Source: Elizabethkingia occulta (lineage in GTDB: Bacteria > Bacteroidota > Bacteroidia > Flavobacteriales > Weeksellaceae). From it: DNA of 64,000 nt. The notes below the pieces were generated by a model. It saw only the letters and a program-made list of their open reading frames with translations, searched no databases and was not told where the DNA came from. The DNA is taken from assembly GCF_002023715.1 (NCBI RefSeq), contig NZ_MAHX01000006.1:62001-126000 (forward strand), given 5' to 3'. The stretch's first letter is position 1, and each line of letters starts with the position of its first letter. The translations under genes were made by a program, and so were the position numbers. Shown here piece after piece: positions 34,559 through 44,216 of the stretch.

Positions 34559-36442
34559 TTGAAATCAAGTTATTTAAAGATTTTTTCAATCCTGCTGGCC
34601 ATCGCTTTTATATTTATTGCAAGGCTTGCCTATTTACAATTGGTAACAGATCGATATGCACTTAATGCAGCTAATACATCCATAAAGACTGATTATATTA
34701 TTCCACAAAGAGGTGTCATTTTCGATCGCAACGGAAAGATAATGGTAGGTAATCAACCTTCTTATGAAATGTCTTTCACACAAAATCTTATGAAAACTGA
34801 TTTTGATACTATTGGATTCTGTAAGCTCCTTAGAATAAATAAATCTTTTTTTATAAATAAGATAAACTCAATAAAGAAAGAAAAATATTATTCAAAGCTT
34901 ACACCCATGACTTTCATAAAAAACCTGAATCGTGAAGAAATAGCCAGAATACAAGAGATTATATTCAAATATCCTGCATTTAATATTGTTTACAGACCAC
35001 AACGACAATATGAAGTATCTACCTCTGGCAATCTTTTGGGATATACCCATGAAGTAAATGAAAGGGATATAAAAAAGGATTCGATGTATTATCTACCAGG
35101 GGATTTTATAGGGAAAACAGGTATCGAGAAGGCATATGAAAAGGAACTTAGAGGAACAAAGGGAATAAAATATCTCCAAAAAGATATTAAACTCCGTAAT
35201 ATAGGCTCCTATAAAAGAGGAAAACTAGACAAAGATGTTATTACAGGAAAAGACATAACACTTACCATCGACTATGACCTTCAGAAAACAGCTGAAGAAA
35301 TGTTGGTAGAGAAACATGGAGCAATTGTAGCCTTAGATCCTAGTAACGGTGAAATATTAGTTTTAGCAACAGGACCGGACATTGATCCTAATCTCTTTAC
35401 GGGTAATGAGAAATCCAAAAACCTTTATCATTTGGCTAAAGATTCTTTTGATTCGCCTACATTGGACAGATCCGTTCAGTCATCCTACCCTCCGGGGTCT
35501 ACATTCAAGCTACTCACTGCTTTATCAGGGATGCAAATGGGGGTTCTAGATGAAAATACCGTTTTTCCATGTGCCGGAGGATTTCATTACAAAGGAGTAA
35601 CTATAAAAGGACATGGAGGGGCTGTTCCTCTTATCCCCTCTATTCAGGTATCCAGTAACTGCTATTTTTCATATGCATACCAGTCAATACTAAATAAATA
35701 TACAGGTAATCCATCAAAAGGGATTGATGAATGGTACAAAATAATGGAAAGCTTTGGGCTGAATGCTTATATGGATAATGATCTGGCAGTCGGAGCAAAA
35801 GGATTTATTCCTGACAGCAAATACTATAAAAAACGGTATGGCAAAAACTGGAAACCTATTCAGGCCGTTTATAATGGTATGGGACAGGGAGAAATACTAT
35901 TGACACCACTCCAAATAGCAAATTTCACAGTAGCAATAGCAAATAAAGGATGGTACTATACTCCTCATATTGTAAAATCAATTGATGGAAAGAATAATCC
36001 TGATCCTCGTTTTAAAGTGAAACATAAAACATTGGTACAAAATACCAAATATTATGAGTTAGTCATGAAAGGAATGGAAGCTGTAATGCTGAGGGGTACC
36101 GGAGCAGGATTAAAATCTAAAGACTTTACTCAGCTTGCAAAAACAGGTACTGCACAAGTTCCCCAAGGAAAGGATAATTCAATTTTTACGCTCATCGCTC
36201 CTGCAGACAAACCAAAAATAATTGTAGCAGCAGTTATGGAACATGCAGGCGGCGGAGCGGCATGGGCAGGTCCCGCCTGCACAGTTATTGCAGAAAAATT
36301 CATCACAGGAGACCTAAAACGGGAGCATTTGTATAAAAAAATGACAAATGCCAGTTTTATGCCTGAATATAAAAGACAATGGATTGCAGACCTTAAAAGA
36401 AAAGGATTGTATAAAGAATCTAAAAAAGATTCTGTAAAATAA
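34559..36442 (+). CDS. PBP2-like peptidoglycan transpeptidase
   Basis: A 627-aa class B penicillin-binding protein: one N-terminal membrane anchor (FSILLAIAFIFIARLAYLQL), a dimerisation domain with IIPQRGVIFDRNG, then the transpeptidase with SYPPGSTFKLLTAL (SxxK), SSNCYFSY (SxN) and LAKTGTAQVP (KTGT). It would cross-link peptidoglycan during elongation and bind beta-lactams. No mreBCD or rodA neighbours, so it is probably an extra copy beside a canonical mrdA elsewhere. It lies directly before the left end of the ssrA island but outside its repeat, with the old ssrA terminator as its own downstream hairpin. Confidence 0.88.
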   Translation: MKSSYLKIFSILLAIAFIFIARLAYLQLVTDRYALNAANTSIKTDYIIPQRGVIFDRNGKIMVGNQPSYEMSFTQNLMKTDFDTIGFCKLLRINKSFFINKINSIKKEKYYSKLTPMTFIKNLNREEIARIQEIIFKYPAFNIVYRPQRQYEVSTSGNLLGYTHEVNERDIKKDSMYYLPGDFIGKTGIEKAYEKELRGTKGIKYLQKDIKLRNIGSYKRGKLDKDVITGKDITLTIDYDLQKTAEEMLVEKHGAIVALDPSNGEILVLATGPDIDPNLFTGNEKSKNLYHLAKDSFDSPTLDRSVQSSYPPGSTFKLLTALSGMQMGVLDENTVFPCAGGFHYKGVTIKGHGGAVPLIPSIQVSSNCYFSYAYQSILNKYTGNPSKGIDEWYKIMESFGLNAYMDNDLAVGAKGFIPDSKYYKKRYGKNWKPIQAVYNGMGQGEILLTPLQIANFTVAIANKGWYYTPHIVKSIDGKNNPDPRFKVKHKTLVQNTKYYELVMKGMEAVMLRGTGAGLKSKDFTQLAKTGTAQVPQGKDNSIFTLIAPADKPKIIVAAVMEHAGGGAAWAGPACTVIAEKFITGDLKREHLYKKMTNASFMPEYKRQWIADLKRKGLYKESKKDSVK

Positions 36443-36471
36443 AAATTCAGTACACCTTTAGGCATAAAAGA

Positions 36472-36500
36472 AAAAAGAGAATCTTTTAGATTCTCTTTTT
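36472..36500. terminator. Displaced ssrA terminator, also serving the PBP2-like gene
   Basis: A perfect 13-bp inverted repeat (AAAAAGAGAATCT / AGATTCTCTTTTT) around TTT. It directly abuts the 14-bp att copy at 36501. Joined to the tmRNA end it would be the tmRNA's own terminator, now 19 kb away because of the island. Confidence 0.8.
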
Positions 36501-36514
36501 AGTGGAGCTGGAGG
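36501..36514. repeat. Left att site of the ssrA island
   Basis: AGTGGAGCTGGAGG, identical to 55748-55761 inside the tmRNA 3' end. Confidence 0.88.
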
Positions 36515-36630
36515 AACTTCTTTTTAAAATCTATTAAAATGCACGTTAATTTATAAATCCTTTATATCAAAAGGATATAAGGCATCTTAATTAAAATAAA
36601 TTTTCTGAAATTAATTAGGATTTAAACTTT

Positions 36631-36652
36631 TTGGGTACAATTTTGGGTACAA
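36631..36652. repeat. Tandem TTGGGTACAA pair, left arm
   Basis: Two copies of TTGGGTACAA (36631-36640, 36643-36652), 12 bp start to start. The same pair with the same spacing lies near the right end. Arm-type recombinase or excisionase binding sites are inferred. Confidence 0.7.
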
Positions 36653-36677
36653 CTTTAAAATTGAAATATTTTTATTT

Positions 36678-37973
36678 ATGGCATCAGTTAGTTTTTACAT
36701 CAGAGGAAAAGTTTCAGATAAAGAAAGTACTGTTTGGGTGAAATTTAGAGACAGGGACATTGATATTCGTGTTCCAATTCCCGATATAACATGCAAGCCT
36801 AAAGAGTGGAAAGATGGAAAATGTAAACTGCCATCTAAAAAGATGCACAAGGATGATACTGAAACAATAAATACTCGTTTAGCCCAACTAGAGGCGGGTA
36901 TTATTTCTAGTTATATTGAAGAGCGTCCAGAAATTGATTTAAAAGAATGGATAAAAACCATTGTATCGCCAGATAAAGAAAAAACAAAAGATGTAAATTA
37001 TACTGATGACGTCATCGAATTCATTGATATTTATATTTCTTTAAAAAAGGAAAGTGTTACAGTTGCAACTTTAAAAAAGGCAAAAGTTGTTAAGGAATTA
37101 ATCAATAGATATGTTATTGATCGAAAGAAGAGAAAAAAAACTTTCAGAGGTTTAAAATTCAAGGATTTAGATAATGCATTTAGAGTTGATTTTGAAAATT
37201 ATTGTTATAATGAACAATATAAAATTTCTACAACATTCAGAAACTTAAAATTTTTAAAAATGGTATGTAATGTTGCCGAATCGTTTGATATTAATGTTCA
37301 TAAACATGTTTCAGGATGGAAATTTGAAGTTGAAAAAGCTACTAAACATATACCTAAATCTATTTACCTAACATTTGAAGAGCTAGATAAAATTGAACAG
37401 ACAGAAATGCCTCATGATTATTTAGAAAATGCCAAAGATTGGTTATTAATAGCTTGTTATACAGGGCAGCGTGTTAGTGATTATTTAAGGTTTACTGCTT
37501 CTATGATTGTTGAGGATAGTGATGGTCAAAAATATATTGAATTTACCCAGCAAAAAACAAATGCCAAAATGCAAATCCCCTTATTAAAAAAGGTTCAACA
37601 AATTCTGAATAAAAGGAAAGGAGAATTTCCCCGAAAAATATCAGATGTAAATCTAAATCTATATATCAAAGAAGTATGTAAAAAAGCTGGGATAGATAAA
37701 ATAATCTATAATGGAAAAATGATGCCAATAGAGAAAGAAGATAAAACAAAGATTACACGAAAAGTTTTCGGCCATTATCCAAAACATGAATTGGTAACAT
37801 CTCATATTGGACGAAAAAGTTTTGCCTCAAATTTCTATGAAAAAATTCCTACTGCTTATTTATTAAATTTCACAGGTCATACAACTGAAAAGCAACTATT
37901 GGCATATATTAATAAAACAGAGGTTGAAAAAGCTAAATCGACAGCTAAGATTTTTAATAGTCTAGGATATTAA
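36678..37973 (+). CDS. int: Tyrosine recombinase (island integrase)
   Basis: A 431-aa Bacteroidota-type integrase: N-terminal arm-binding domain (VSFYIRGKVSDKESTVWVKF), SAM-like core-binding domain (~100-210), then a catalytic domain with CYTGQRVSDYLRF (Arg I), TSHIGRKSFASNFYE (HxxR), LNFTGHTTEKQLLAYINKT (GH and the Tyr nucleophile). All key residues are present. It lies 25 bp after the left arm repeats and reads into the island. It would catalyse integration into the ssrA end and, with the excisionase-like protein, removal. Confidence 0.92.
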   Translation: MASVSFYIRGKVSDKESTVWVKFRDRDIDIRVPIPDITCKPKEWKDGKCKLPSKKMHKDDTETINTRLAQLEAGIISSYIEERPEIDLKEWIKTIVSPDKEKTKDVNYTDDVIEFIDIYISLKKESVTVATLKKAKVVKELINRYVIDRKKRKKTFRGLKFKDLDNAFRVDFENYCYNEQYKISTTFRNLKFLKMVCNVAESFDINVHKHVSGWKFEVEKATKHIPKSIYLTFEELDKIEQTEMPHDYLENAKDWLLIACYTGQRVSDYLRFTASMIVEDSDGQKYIEFTQQKTNAKMQIPLLKKVQQILNKRKGEFPRKISDVNLNLYIKEVCKKAGIDKIIYNGKMMPIEKEDKTKITRKVFGHYPKHELVTSHIGRKSFASNFYEKIPTAYLLNFTGHTTEKQLLAYINKTEVEKAKSTAKIFNSLGY

Positions 37974-38091
37974 TTTGTAATTATCACAATACATAATATA
38001 GTTGGTTTTTAGATTACGTCTAAAAGAGAACAGGTTTATAAACTCGAAAAGTATTGGGAAGAACAGGAAAGACTAAAAAGTAAATAAATTT

Positions 38092-39111
38092 ATGGCAACT
38101 ATAGAAGAAATCATAAATAAGGCAAATAAGCTAGGGATATATGACAGACATACATTAGAAAAATTTATGTTAGGTAAAGTTGTAACTGTTTTCGATAAAT
38201 CCAACAGACCTGTACGAAAGGTTACAATTACTGAACTGGTTATTCAATTTAAATCCGAGCATTGTAATACGGATTTTTTTCCAGATGATACTACTAAAGG
38301 AAACTTATTCACTTTAGGGCTTGAAACTTATACGGGGACTAAAGAATGTTTAAGTTTTAAAACTATTAATTACCTAGATTTTGTTCATGAAAACAATGAT
38401 TTTTTAAGCATTTTAAACATGGAATTTCAAACAAAAATAACTGAAATAGAAAACAATTTAGATGATTATATCTTAGACAATCCTAAACTAAGCAAAGAAG
38501 AACTTCCTAAGTTACTTAATGATATACTTAAATTCTTTAATGACTGCAAATCTCAGATCTCTGCAGAACCTCTATTTTATAAAATGGGGGCATTGTTAGT
38601 GAAAGATCTTCCTGAGTATTATATTGATAATGAAGGAATGGAGGAGGTCGCAAATATATACACACGAAAAATAGATCATGTAATTAATAAATACAAAAAG
38701 TATATAGATAAAGATTCTCTTGTTTACAAAATGCATAAAAGAGATAATAAATTTATTTTGAAACAGCAAAAGAGGCAGAAGAAGTTGAAAAAACAAGAGA
38801 AGAAGCCTGAAACACTCATAAATTGGAAGGATATTTTTAGAGAAAAAGATACTTACAAACAATTTATAAAATACGCAAAGAAACATATTCTTAATCCCTT
38901 TATAGATTACTCATATCTTTTTCAGAAGTTAAAAGAATTAGAATTAGTACATAATCACCCACATTTCAAATATATTAATTGGCTTAGGAACAATCGTTTT
39001 ATTTCAGACAAAGATTATGAAATTTTCACAAATAACGCAGGATTTAGATCACTAAAAAAATCTATTTCCGAACAACGAGAGAATAATTTTGCAAATATTT
39101 TTGAAGATTGA
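38092..39111 (+). CDS. Island protein of unknown family
   Basis: A 339-aa soluble protein, helical and lysine-rich in the middle (KQQKRQKKLKKQEKKPE, ~225-240). No family recognised. Its place between integrase and excisionase-like gene suggests a part in element maintenance. In the 118-bp gap before it, the frame ITSKREQVYKLEKYWEEQER ending at 38087 is a 24-codon relic or coincidence. Confidence 0.65.
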   Translation: MATIEEIINKANKLGIYDRHTLEKFMLGKVVTVFDKSNRPVRKVTITELVIQFKSEHCNTDFFPDDTTKGNLFTLGLETYTGTKECLSFKTINYLDFVHENNDFLSILNMEFQTKITEIENNLDDYILDNPKLSKEELPKLLNDILKFFNDCKSQISAEPLFYKMGALLVKDLPEYYIDNEGMEEVANIYTRKIDHVINKYKKYIDKDSLVYKMHKRDNKFILKQQKRQKKLKKQEKKPETLINWKDIFREKDTYKQFIKYAKKHILNPFIDYSYLFQKLKELELVHNHPHFKYINWLRNNRFISDKDYEIFTNNAGFRSLKKSISEQRENNFANIFED

Positions 39112-39189
39112 CATAGGCTATCGGAAAAAACTTCCGATTCTCGGAAGTAACCTTATATTAAATTTGTATCATAATTAAACAAAAATATT

Positions 39190-39468
39190 ATGATCAAAGA
39201 AACAATTCAATTGATACATATAGACAGTAAGTCTTTTGGTCAGTTTATCCAGGAAATAATTCGAAAAGAATTAAGCGAGTATAAAGTTAATACTCAGGAA
39301 GAAAAAGAATACTACACACGTGAAGAAACGTCTAAGCTTCTTAATGTAAGCTATCCAACACTATTTCAATGGAATAGAGACGGAATACTAAAAGCTAGAA
39401 AAATCGGTAAACGTGTATATTATTCAAAAGAAGACGTTAAAGAGGCTTTAAATAGACGAGACAACTAA
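39190..39468 (+). CDS. Excisionase-like helix-turn-helix protein
   Basis: A 92-aa protein with a MerR/excisionase-type (HTH_17) domain at ~40-88: YYTREETSKLLNVSYPTLFQ, then GILKARKIGKRVYYSKEDVK. Such proteins in integrative elements bend DNA for excision or regulate the integrase. It has a predicted helical start that may dimerise. Position near the integrase supports an Xis-like role. Confidence 0.8.
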   Translation: MIKETIQLIHIDSKSFGQFIQEIIRKELSEYKVNTQEEKEYYTREETSKLLNVSYPTLFQWNRDGILKARKIGKRVYYSKEDVKEALNRRDN

Positions 39469-39620
39469 CATTTTCTATACAGTTGGTTTTTAGATTGCGC
39501 ATAATAAAAACCTTCCTGTATCTTTTACAATCCCCATTAAAAAATTTATTAATCAATGACTTGGCTGTAGTAAAATTACTATGGGGGCTATTGTTATGTC
39601 TAAATTTCAATCTTTTTATT

Positions 39621-39941
39621 ATGAAAAAACAACAAGAAAATATCGATTTCACAAAAGAGTTCATCCTTTACATGCATTCTCAAGAAAGACAGTTCGAGCC
39701 AGATACGTTAACATTTATACAAGATGATGAAACATGTATTTGGGTGAACGAAAACGGCAATACTGTAGCTTAAATATTTGTAAATAAAAAAGCTAACGGC
39801 AGAATACTATTGGAAGTTGAAATTGACCCTCAGTATAATCCAGACTATGATAGAATCTGTGATGAACTTTCTGATTTCCTTTATTTAGAGTGGGATTATG
39901 AAGATTTTGAAAAAATAGAATTTATTCAGGTTGAATTTTAA
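39621..39941 (+). pseudogene. Small island protein split by an in-frame stop
   Basis: The frame runs MKKQQENIDFTKEFILYM to NENGNTVA, meets TAA (39771-39773), then continues in the same frame as IFVNKKANGRILLEVEIDPQ to IEFIQVEF-stop (39941). The two parts together make a plausible ~106-codon acidic protein. Either a nonsense mutation split one gene, or the first 50 codons form a short protein and the rest starts at the TTG at 39810. No family recognised. Confidence 0.5.
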
Positions 39942-40104
39942 TCTTCATGATTAGATTCTAATCTCCGAAAAGGACAGTTGATGGTGGATGCATACACTAC
40001 CTAGTCCTGCTTAAAACAATCAATAATTTAATGACAATAAGTTTTTATACGATTCGCCATCGTGTACGGCTGTTGCTATGTCTAATTTTTAAACATTACA
40101 CCAT

Positions 40105-41343
40105 ATGATAAACAAAATAAATTGTTGTACAAACAGAACAATTACAAGCTCTTTTCAGAATATCGAGGAAGTTGTCAACTTTATTAAAACTCCTCCTCCA
40201 GAACACATTACTCTTGTAGAACGAGCTAGATCCTTAAGCAGAACATCGGATGAATATAGTGATATTAAGAAAAACCGTTTACCAGCTATTTCAGTTGGGT
40301 TTAGTTTCTCAAATAATTATATTAGAGGTATAAATTTAGATTCTCCGACTGGTTACCTATACATGGATGTAGATGGTGCTACTGAAGAGGATATTGAAAT
40401 CAATACTGCCTATGTATGTGCATATTGGCGAAGCTTGTCCAATAATGGTATGTCATTAGTTGTAAAAGTAGAAGGCTTAACTCCCTACAATCTAAAAATA
40501 GCTACTACAGAGATAGCTCGATTATTAGATATTCCACATGATACCCAAGCAGTTTCAATTGATAGACTAACAGTATTATCCTACGATCCTAATGCTTACT
40601 ATAATGATAACACAGATATTATTCCTATACCAGAGATACTACCTACAACTGATGCATTGACTCCATTACAAACTGAAAAAAGTACCCATTCTAATAATAT
40701 TAAAGAGAGTATATCACTAGGGTATGATTATAATGGGTATAATTTAAGATTTAATAATCTGAATGAATTACTAAAGTCATATAATATCGAATATGATGAA
40801 AACGGATTCTATGATTTAGGTAGACACAATAAATTAAGTTATGCGCAGGTATTTGTTCCATTCAAACCCGTCAATGTTGGAGCAAGAGAAGCTGTACTAA
40901 AAAGTATTACTTATCAACTATTAGCATTAAATAAAGACGCCCCAGAATCTCTTTTGCTAAAATATCTGCATTCCGTTAACTATAAAGCGATGAACCCTCC
41001 ATTAGAGATGCAAGAGGTAAAGATTACTTTTGACAAGGCATATGATAAAATAAAGGGTATAACTCCACTATTCAATGCTGAAAGGCGATTTCTTTATGAT
41101 CCATATAGAGATTTATCTGCAAAAGAAAAAAGACAGCTCAATCTAAAGCAAATACATAAGGATACTGTTGCTAGAACCACAAAAGAATTATTAGATATTA
41201 TGAATACCTGGAATGAGGAACAATATGGTAAAATGACAATTAAGAAAATTACTAAAATATCAGGTAAGAACAAAAAGACTGTCCAGAAATACTATAGAGA
41301 ATTAAAAAGTCGTATATCTCTACTAAAAATTGATTCTTCATGA
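40105..41343 (+). CDS. VirE_N / BT4734-like primase-related protein
   Basis: A 412-aa protein whose first half matches the VirE N-terminal (BT4734/BF3469) family: PAISVGFSFSNNYIRG, TGYLYMDVDGATEEDIE, SLSNNGMSLVVKVEG, HDTQAVSIDRLTVLSYDP. The family is common on Bacteroidota mobile elements, often linked to primase/helicase functions; the DVDG motif resembles the catalytic Asp pair of archaeo-eukaryotic primases. The C-terminal ~80 residues are basic with a helix-turn-helix look (MTIKKITKISGKNKKTVQKY). A role in element replication is inferred. Confidence 0.8.
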   Translation: MINKINCCTNRTITSSFQNIEEVVNFIKTPPPEHITLVERARSLSRTSDEYSDIKKNRLPAISVGFSFSNNYIRGINLDSPTGYLYMDVDGATEEDIEINTAYVCAYWRSLSNNGMSLVVKVEGLTPYNLKIATTEIARLLDIPHDTQAVSIDRLTVLSYDPNAYYNDNTDIIPIPEILPTTDALTPLQTEKSTHSNNIKESISLGYDYNGYNLRFNNLNELLKSYNIEYDENGFYDLGRHNKLSYAQVFVPFKPVNVGAREAVLKSITYQLLALNKDAPESLLLKYLHSVNYKAMNPPLEMQEVKITFDKAYDKIKGITPLFNAERRFLYDPYRDLSAKEKRQLNLKQIHKDTVARTTKELLDIMNTWNEEQYGKMTIKKITKISGKNKKTVQKYYRELKSRISLLKIDSS

Positions 41344-41385
41344 TTATCTTAATTATATAATTACATATTTGAATTTCTGTTAAAA

Positions 41386-41516
41386 ATGCCGATTTGGACA
41401 ATACATGATTCTTTTTGTACTACCATTGGGTGGTATTATATAATGAAAGACATTGTAAATAAGACCTTTTATAGCTATTCTGGCGGAGTTATGCCACAAA
41501 TGAAGGCAGAGTTTGG
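41386..41516 (+). pseudogene. Possible C-terminal remnant of a mobile-element polymerase
   Basis: The frame begins PIWTIHDSFCTTIGWYYIMK and continues GGVMPQMKAEFGAKK. The P-I-x-T-I-H-D-S-x-x-T-T pattern recalls the conserved C-terminus of single-subunit polymerases (HDS/HDSF motif) found on some mobile elements. After ~44 codons the composition degrades. Read as a remnant left after deletion; coincidence is possible. Confidence 0.35.
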
Positions 41517-41875
41517 TGCGAAGAAAAAGAATGCCCTAATAGTGCTTAAATGGCCTGTTTTATATACTATTATTTATCATCTCAGGTTAAAGACCATTAA
41601 AGTATATTGTAATTTGTGTATATTTGCAACTTGTTTTTTTAAATAAAGTTTAATTTTTTCTTTTTTTCAATAAACAATTAGTCTAACAAAGATAGGGAGT
41701 TGATATATAATGAAATACCATCTTTACTATTTATATAAATTTTAGTCAGATTGCCTGAAGGAGCTGTAGATTAATCTTCACTATATTCTTTTATAATACT
41801 TTGACTGTACAAAAAACAAATCATAACCAACTAATAGTGAGTTATAATAACGTAGAGAACTTAAAAAAAAATAAT

Positions 41876-42853
41876 ATGAAGAGAATTAAATTTTATTTCT
41901 TGTTGTCATGTCTAATTTTTAGCATAATAGCATGTTCAAGAGGAAGTGAGGCATCCGAAACCCCAGATACCCCATCAATTAGCCCTGATAACCCTTATGC
42001 TTCATTTGGAGTTCCTGAAAGTATACATGTTATTAAATCAAGTAATTATAAGATAAACGGGATTTCTTCTATTGAAATTATAGGTACTGATAAATCCAAG
42101 AATAATAATGCCTGGATTGGAATTTATGAATTAGGATCAAAAAAGAAAATTGTTGAATTTTCAGATAATGAGAATTGGCCTATAAGAGGAATAGATGGTA
42201 AAGGAAGTATTATAGATATAAGTAATGAGTTTTATTTCTATCCTATTTTTATTAATAAAGACACTTTTGTTTTCCACTTGTCAACAAGTCGTAATTTTGA
42301 TATAAATTATAATAGTGATTGGAATAACGGATCAATAGAATATAGTCGTTTTTATATTGTAAATAACGGCAAGATTACAAATAAATTTGAAGGAAACACT
42401 CTAGATAAAGGAAATCTTTCAACAGTTATCAATTTTAGAAAATATTTTGACGGCTTTATATTAGCAAAAAAAAATAACAATGGTTTAACCTATGATTATT
42501 ATAACCAAACAGCAGATCACATATTTAACAGCAATATTTTAGCCCTAAATCCTGTAAGTTTTGAAGAAGAACTTCTGTTTGATAATACAGCCATGACAGC
42601 CAAAAAAATTAATTTGAAAACCAATACAATTTTATTTGAGAAAAAGATTGCTGTTGAAGGGGTAGTGTACGGAAATAACGCTGATTCGGTGAAAGAGGTT
42701 AATGGAAATGTATGGACAATTACCAATAAGTGGAAAGAATATGTTAAAGTTAGTTGGGGAACACTTGAATATGTTTATATCAACAAATATACTATTGATG
42801 TCACGACTGGAGATACTCAAGTCATTATCAAAAAGCAAGAAGTTAAGCAATAA
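41876..42853 (+). CDS. Island lipoprotein, unknown family
   Basis: A 325-aa lipoprotein: signal peptide with lipobox IIACSR, a Ser/Thr/Pro-rich linker (SEASETPDTPSISPDNPY), then a beta-rich domain rich in Asn and aromatic residues. The start at 41876 gives the clean signal peptide; a longer upstream reading adds an uncharacteristic leader. It converges with the minus-strand lipoprotein operon 2 bp away. No function can be assigned. Confidence 0.72.
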   Translation: MKRIKFYFLLSCLIFSIIACSRGSEASETPDTPSISPDNPYASFGVPESIHVIKSSNYKINGISSIEIIGTDKSKNNNAWIGIYELGSKKKIVEFSDNENWPIRGIDGKGSIIDISNEFYFYPIFINKDTFVFHLSTSRNFDINYNSDWNNGSIEYSRFYIVNNGKITNKFEGNTLDKGNLSTVINFRKYFDGFILAKKNNNGLTYDYYNQTADHIFNSNILALNPVSFEEELLFDNTAMTAKKINLKTNTILFEKKIAVEGVVYGNNADSVKEVNGNVWTITNKWKEYVKVSWGTLEYVYINKYTIDVTTGDTQVIIKKQEVKQ

Positions 42854-42855
42854 TA

Positions 42856-43347
42856 TTAAAAAATATCAACAAACCCGCCATAACTCACTTTCAGTCCTGA
42901 GTAACTCATTTGTAAAGTAAACTGGGTTTCTTCTGGAGTATGAGTTTTTACCAGAGTAATAGTAGCACAGCCTGACTTGTTATCGTAGCTGTTGTGATAA
43001 TACCATTTAAAGGTAGAGGTGTTAATTTCCTCTACCTTTTTTGATAACACTTCTACTTTACCATAAGACTGTTGTCCCCATTTATCCGATACATTAGCCA
43101 TGTATAACCCGTTATTGACCTTGTAAAACACAAAATACCCACCTCTGTCTAAATCAAACTGACTAGTATCTTTGAAGAACCCATGATTAGACGATGATAT
43201 AAAGTATTTTTCACCATTAATAGGAGGTGTTTCAACGATGTTCTTATATCCAAGGTCAGCATATACATCGATTGTAATAGGCGGTTCTTTTGGCTCACAA
43301 GATGCCACAATAACTATTGTAAAGACTGATAAAAGCAGTTGTTTCAT
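42856..43347 (-). CDS. Island lipoprotein, last gene of a four-gene operon
   Basis: A 163-aa lipoprotein (lipobox VASCEP) with a beta-rich body. Its start overlaps the stop of the upstream gene by 1 bp. No family recognised. It shares with its neighbours the format of a small exported protein, so the operon may encode a set of envelope proteins acting together. Confidence 0.7.
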   Translation of the reverse strand: MKQLLLSVFTIVIVASCEPKEPPITIDVYADLGYKNIVETPPINGEKYFISSSNHGFFKDTSQFDLDRGGYFVFYKVNNGLYMANVSDKWGQQSYGKVEVLSKKVEEINTSTFKWYYHNSYDNKSGCATITLVKTHTPEETQFTLQMSYSGLKVSYGGFVDIF

Positions 43348-43766
43348 TATTTGCCATCAAAATAATTAGCATTTTCAAAGAAGTTGTAATACATCTTAAA
43401 TTCATTATAGATGAAATAGAATTGCGTGCTATGCTCTTTGTTGGTCGGGGATATTAGCATGACTGTACAAAGTTTTCCGTCCTGATCCATTGCCTGCCAA
43501 CGGAAATATTTATTATTCTCCTTATTATATCCAGAATCTAAGAAGCTTGTAAGGCTATACCGCTGGGGTTTGGCACTATCTATTCTTATCTCGCCTTTAT
43601 TTCTGTCAATATAAATATTGGCTCTGGTTGGAATCTTTTCACTCCACTCACCCCACCCTTTATTAGTAAGGTATTTGTAAGCATAAGAAGTTGACTGAAA
43701 GACTTGTTGTTGCCCGAATAGTGAGAAACTAATGAAAAGTATTAATATAATTGTTAATTTTCTCAT
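43347..43766 (-). CDS. Island secreted protein
   Basis: A 139-aa protein with signal peptide (LTIILILFISFSLFGQQ) and a single beta-rich domain containing WGEWSEKIPTRANIYIDRNKG. No family recognised. It overlaps both neighbours (4 bp upstream, 1 bp downstream), showing tight coupling. Confidence 0.7.
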   Translation of the reverse strand: MRKLTIILILFISFSLFGQQQVFQSTSYAYKYLTNKGWGEWSEKIPTRANIYIDRNKGEIRIDSAKPQRYSLTSFLDSGYNKENNKYFRWQAMDQDGKLCTVMLISPTNKEHSTQFYFIYNEFKMYYNFFENANYFDGK

Positions 43767-44215
43767 TCCCCTTCCACTAAGTAGGTGTTTCTTTTATTAC
43801 TGGCGTCCATATAGGTGTCAAATACGAACGTTTCCTTGGAAATGACCCTACCACCATAAACTTGTGCGCTGGACGAATTAAGATAGTTAGTAATCATTAA
43901 ATCTTCCATTTTCGCCTTTTCTTCATCGGTAATAATTTGTAACTCCATGATCTTTGATACAACATTCAGTCTTTCAGTTTCTGTTACGTGTCGCTCACTA
44001 ACTGCCAATCTTACGAAAACATACTTTTTAGGCATTGCATTAATAATTGAGTCGGCATATTTCTCTCCTTCCTTGAGAGTGTTTCTTACTTTGTTCATGC
44101 TTGAATCTGGAATTTTGGCTGGAGATTGGTTATCAGCTTCTGGTTCAGCTTTCTTTTTACATGATATTGTTATTGTAAGTAGTGCTGTAGAAGCGATATA
44201 ACAAAGTCTTTTCAT
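43763..44215 (-). CDS. Island lipoprotein
   Basis: A 150-aa lipoprotein (lipobox TISCKK) with a polar linker and an alpha/beta domain ending in TYLVEGE. It begins 1 bp after the stop of the interrupted lipoprotein gene. No family recognised. Confidence 0.7.
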   Translation of the reverse strand: MKRLCYIASTALLTITISCKKKAEPEADNQSPAKIPDSSMNKVRNTLKEGEKYADSIINAMPKKYVFVRLAVSERHVTETERLNVVSKIMELQIITDEEKAKMEDLMITNYLNSSSAQVYGGRVISKETFVFDTYMDASNKRNTYLVEGE

Positions 44216-44216
44216 A

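Noticed and set aside
43947..44201. Plus-strand frame inside the lipoprotein operon
   Set aside because: Shadow of the minus-strand lipoprotein gene; no ribosome site.
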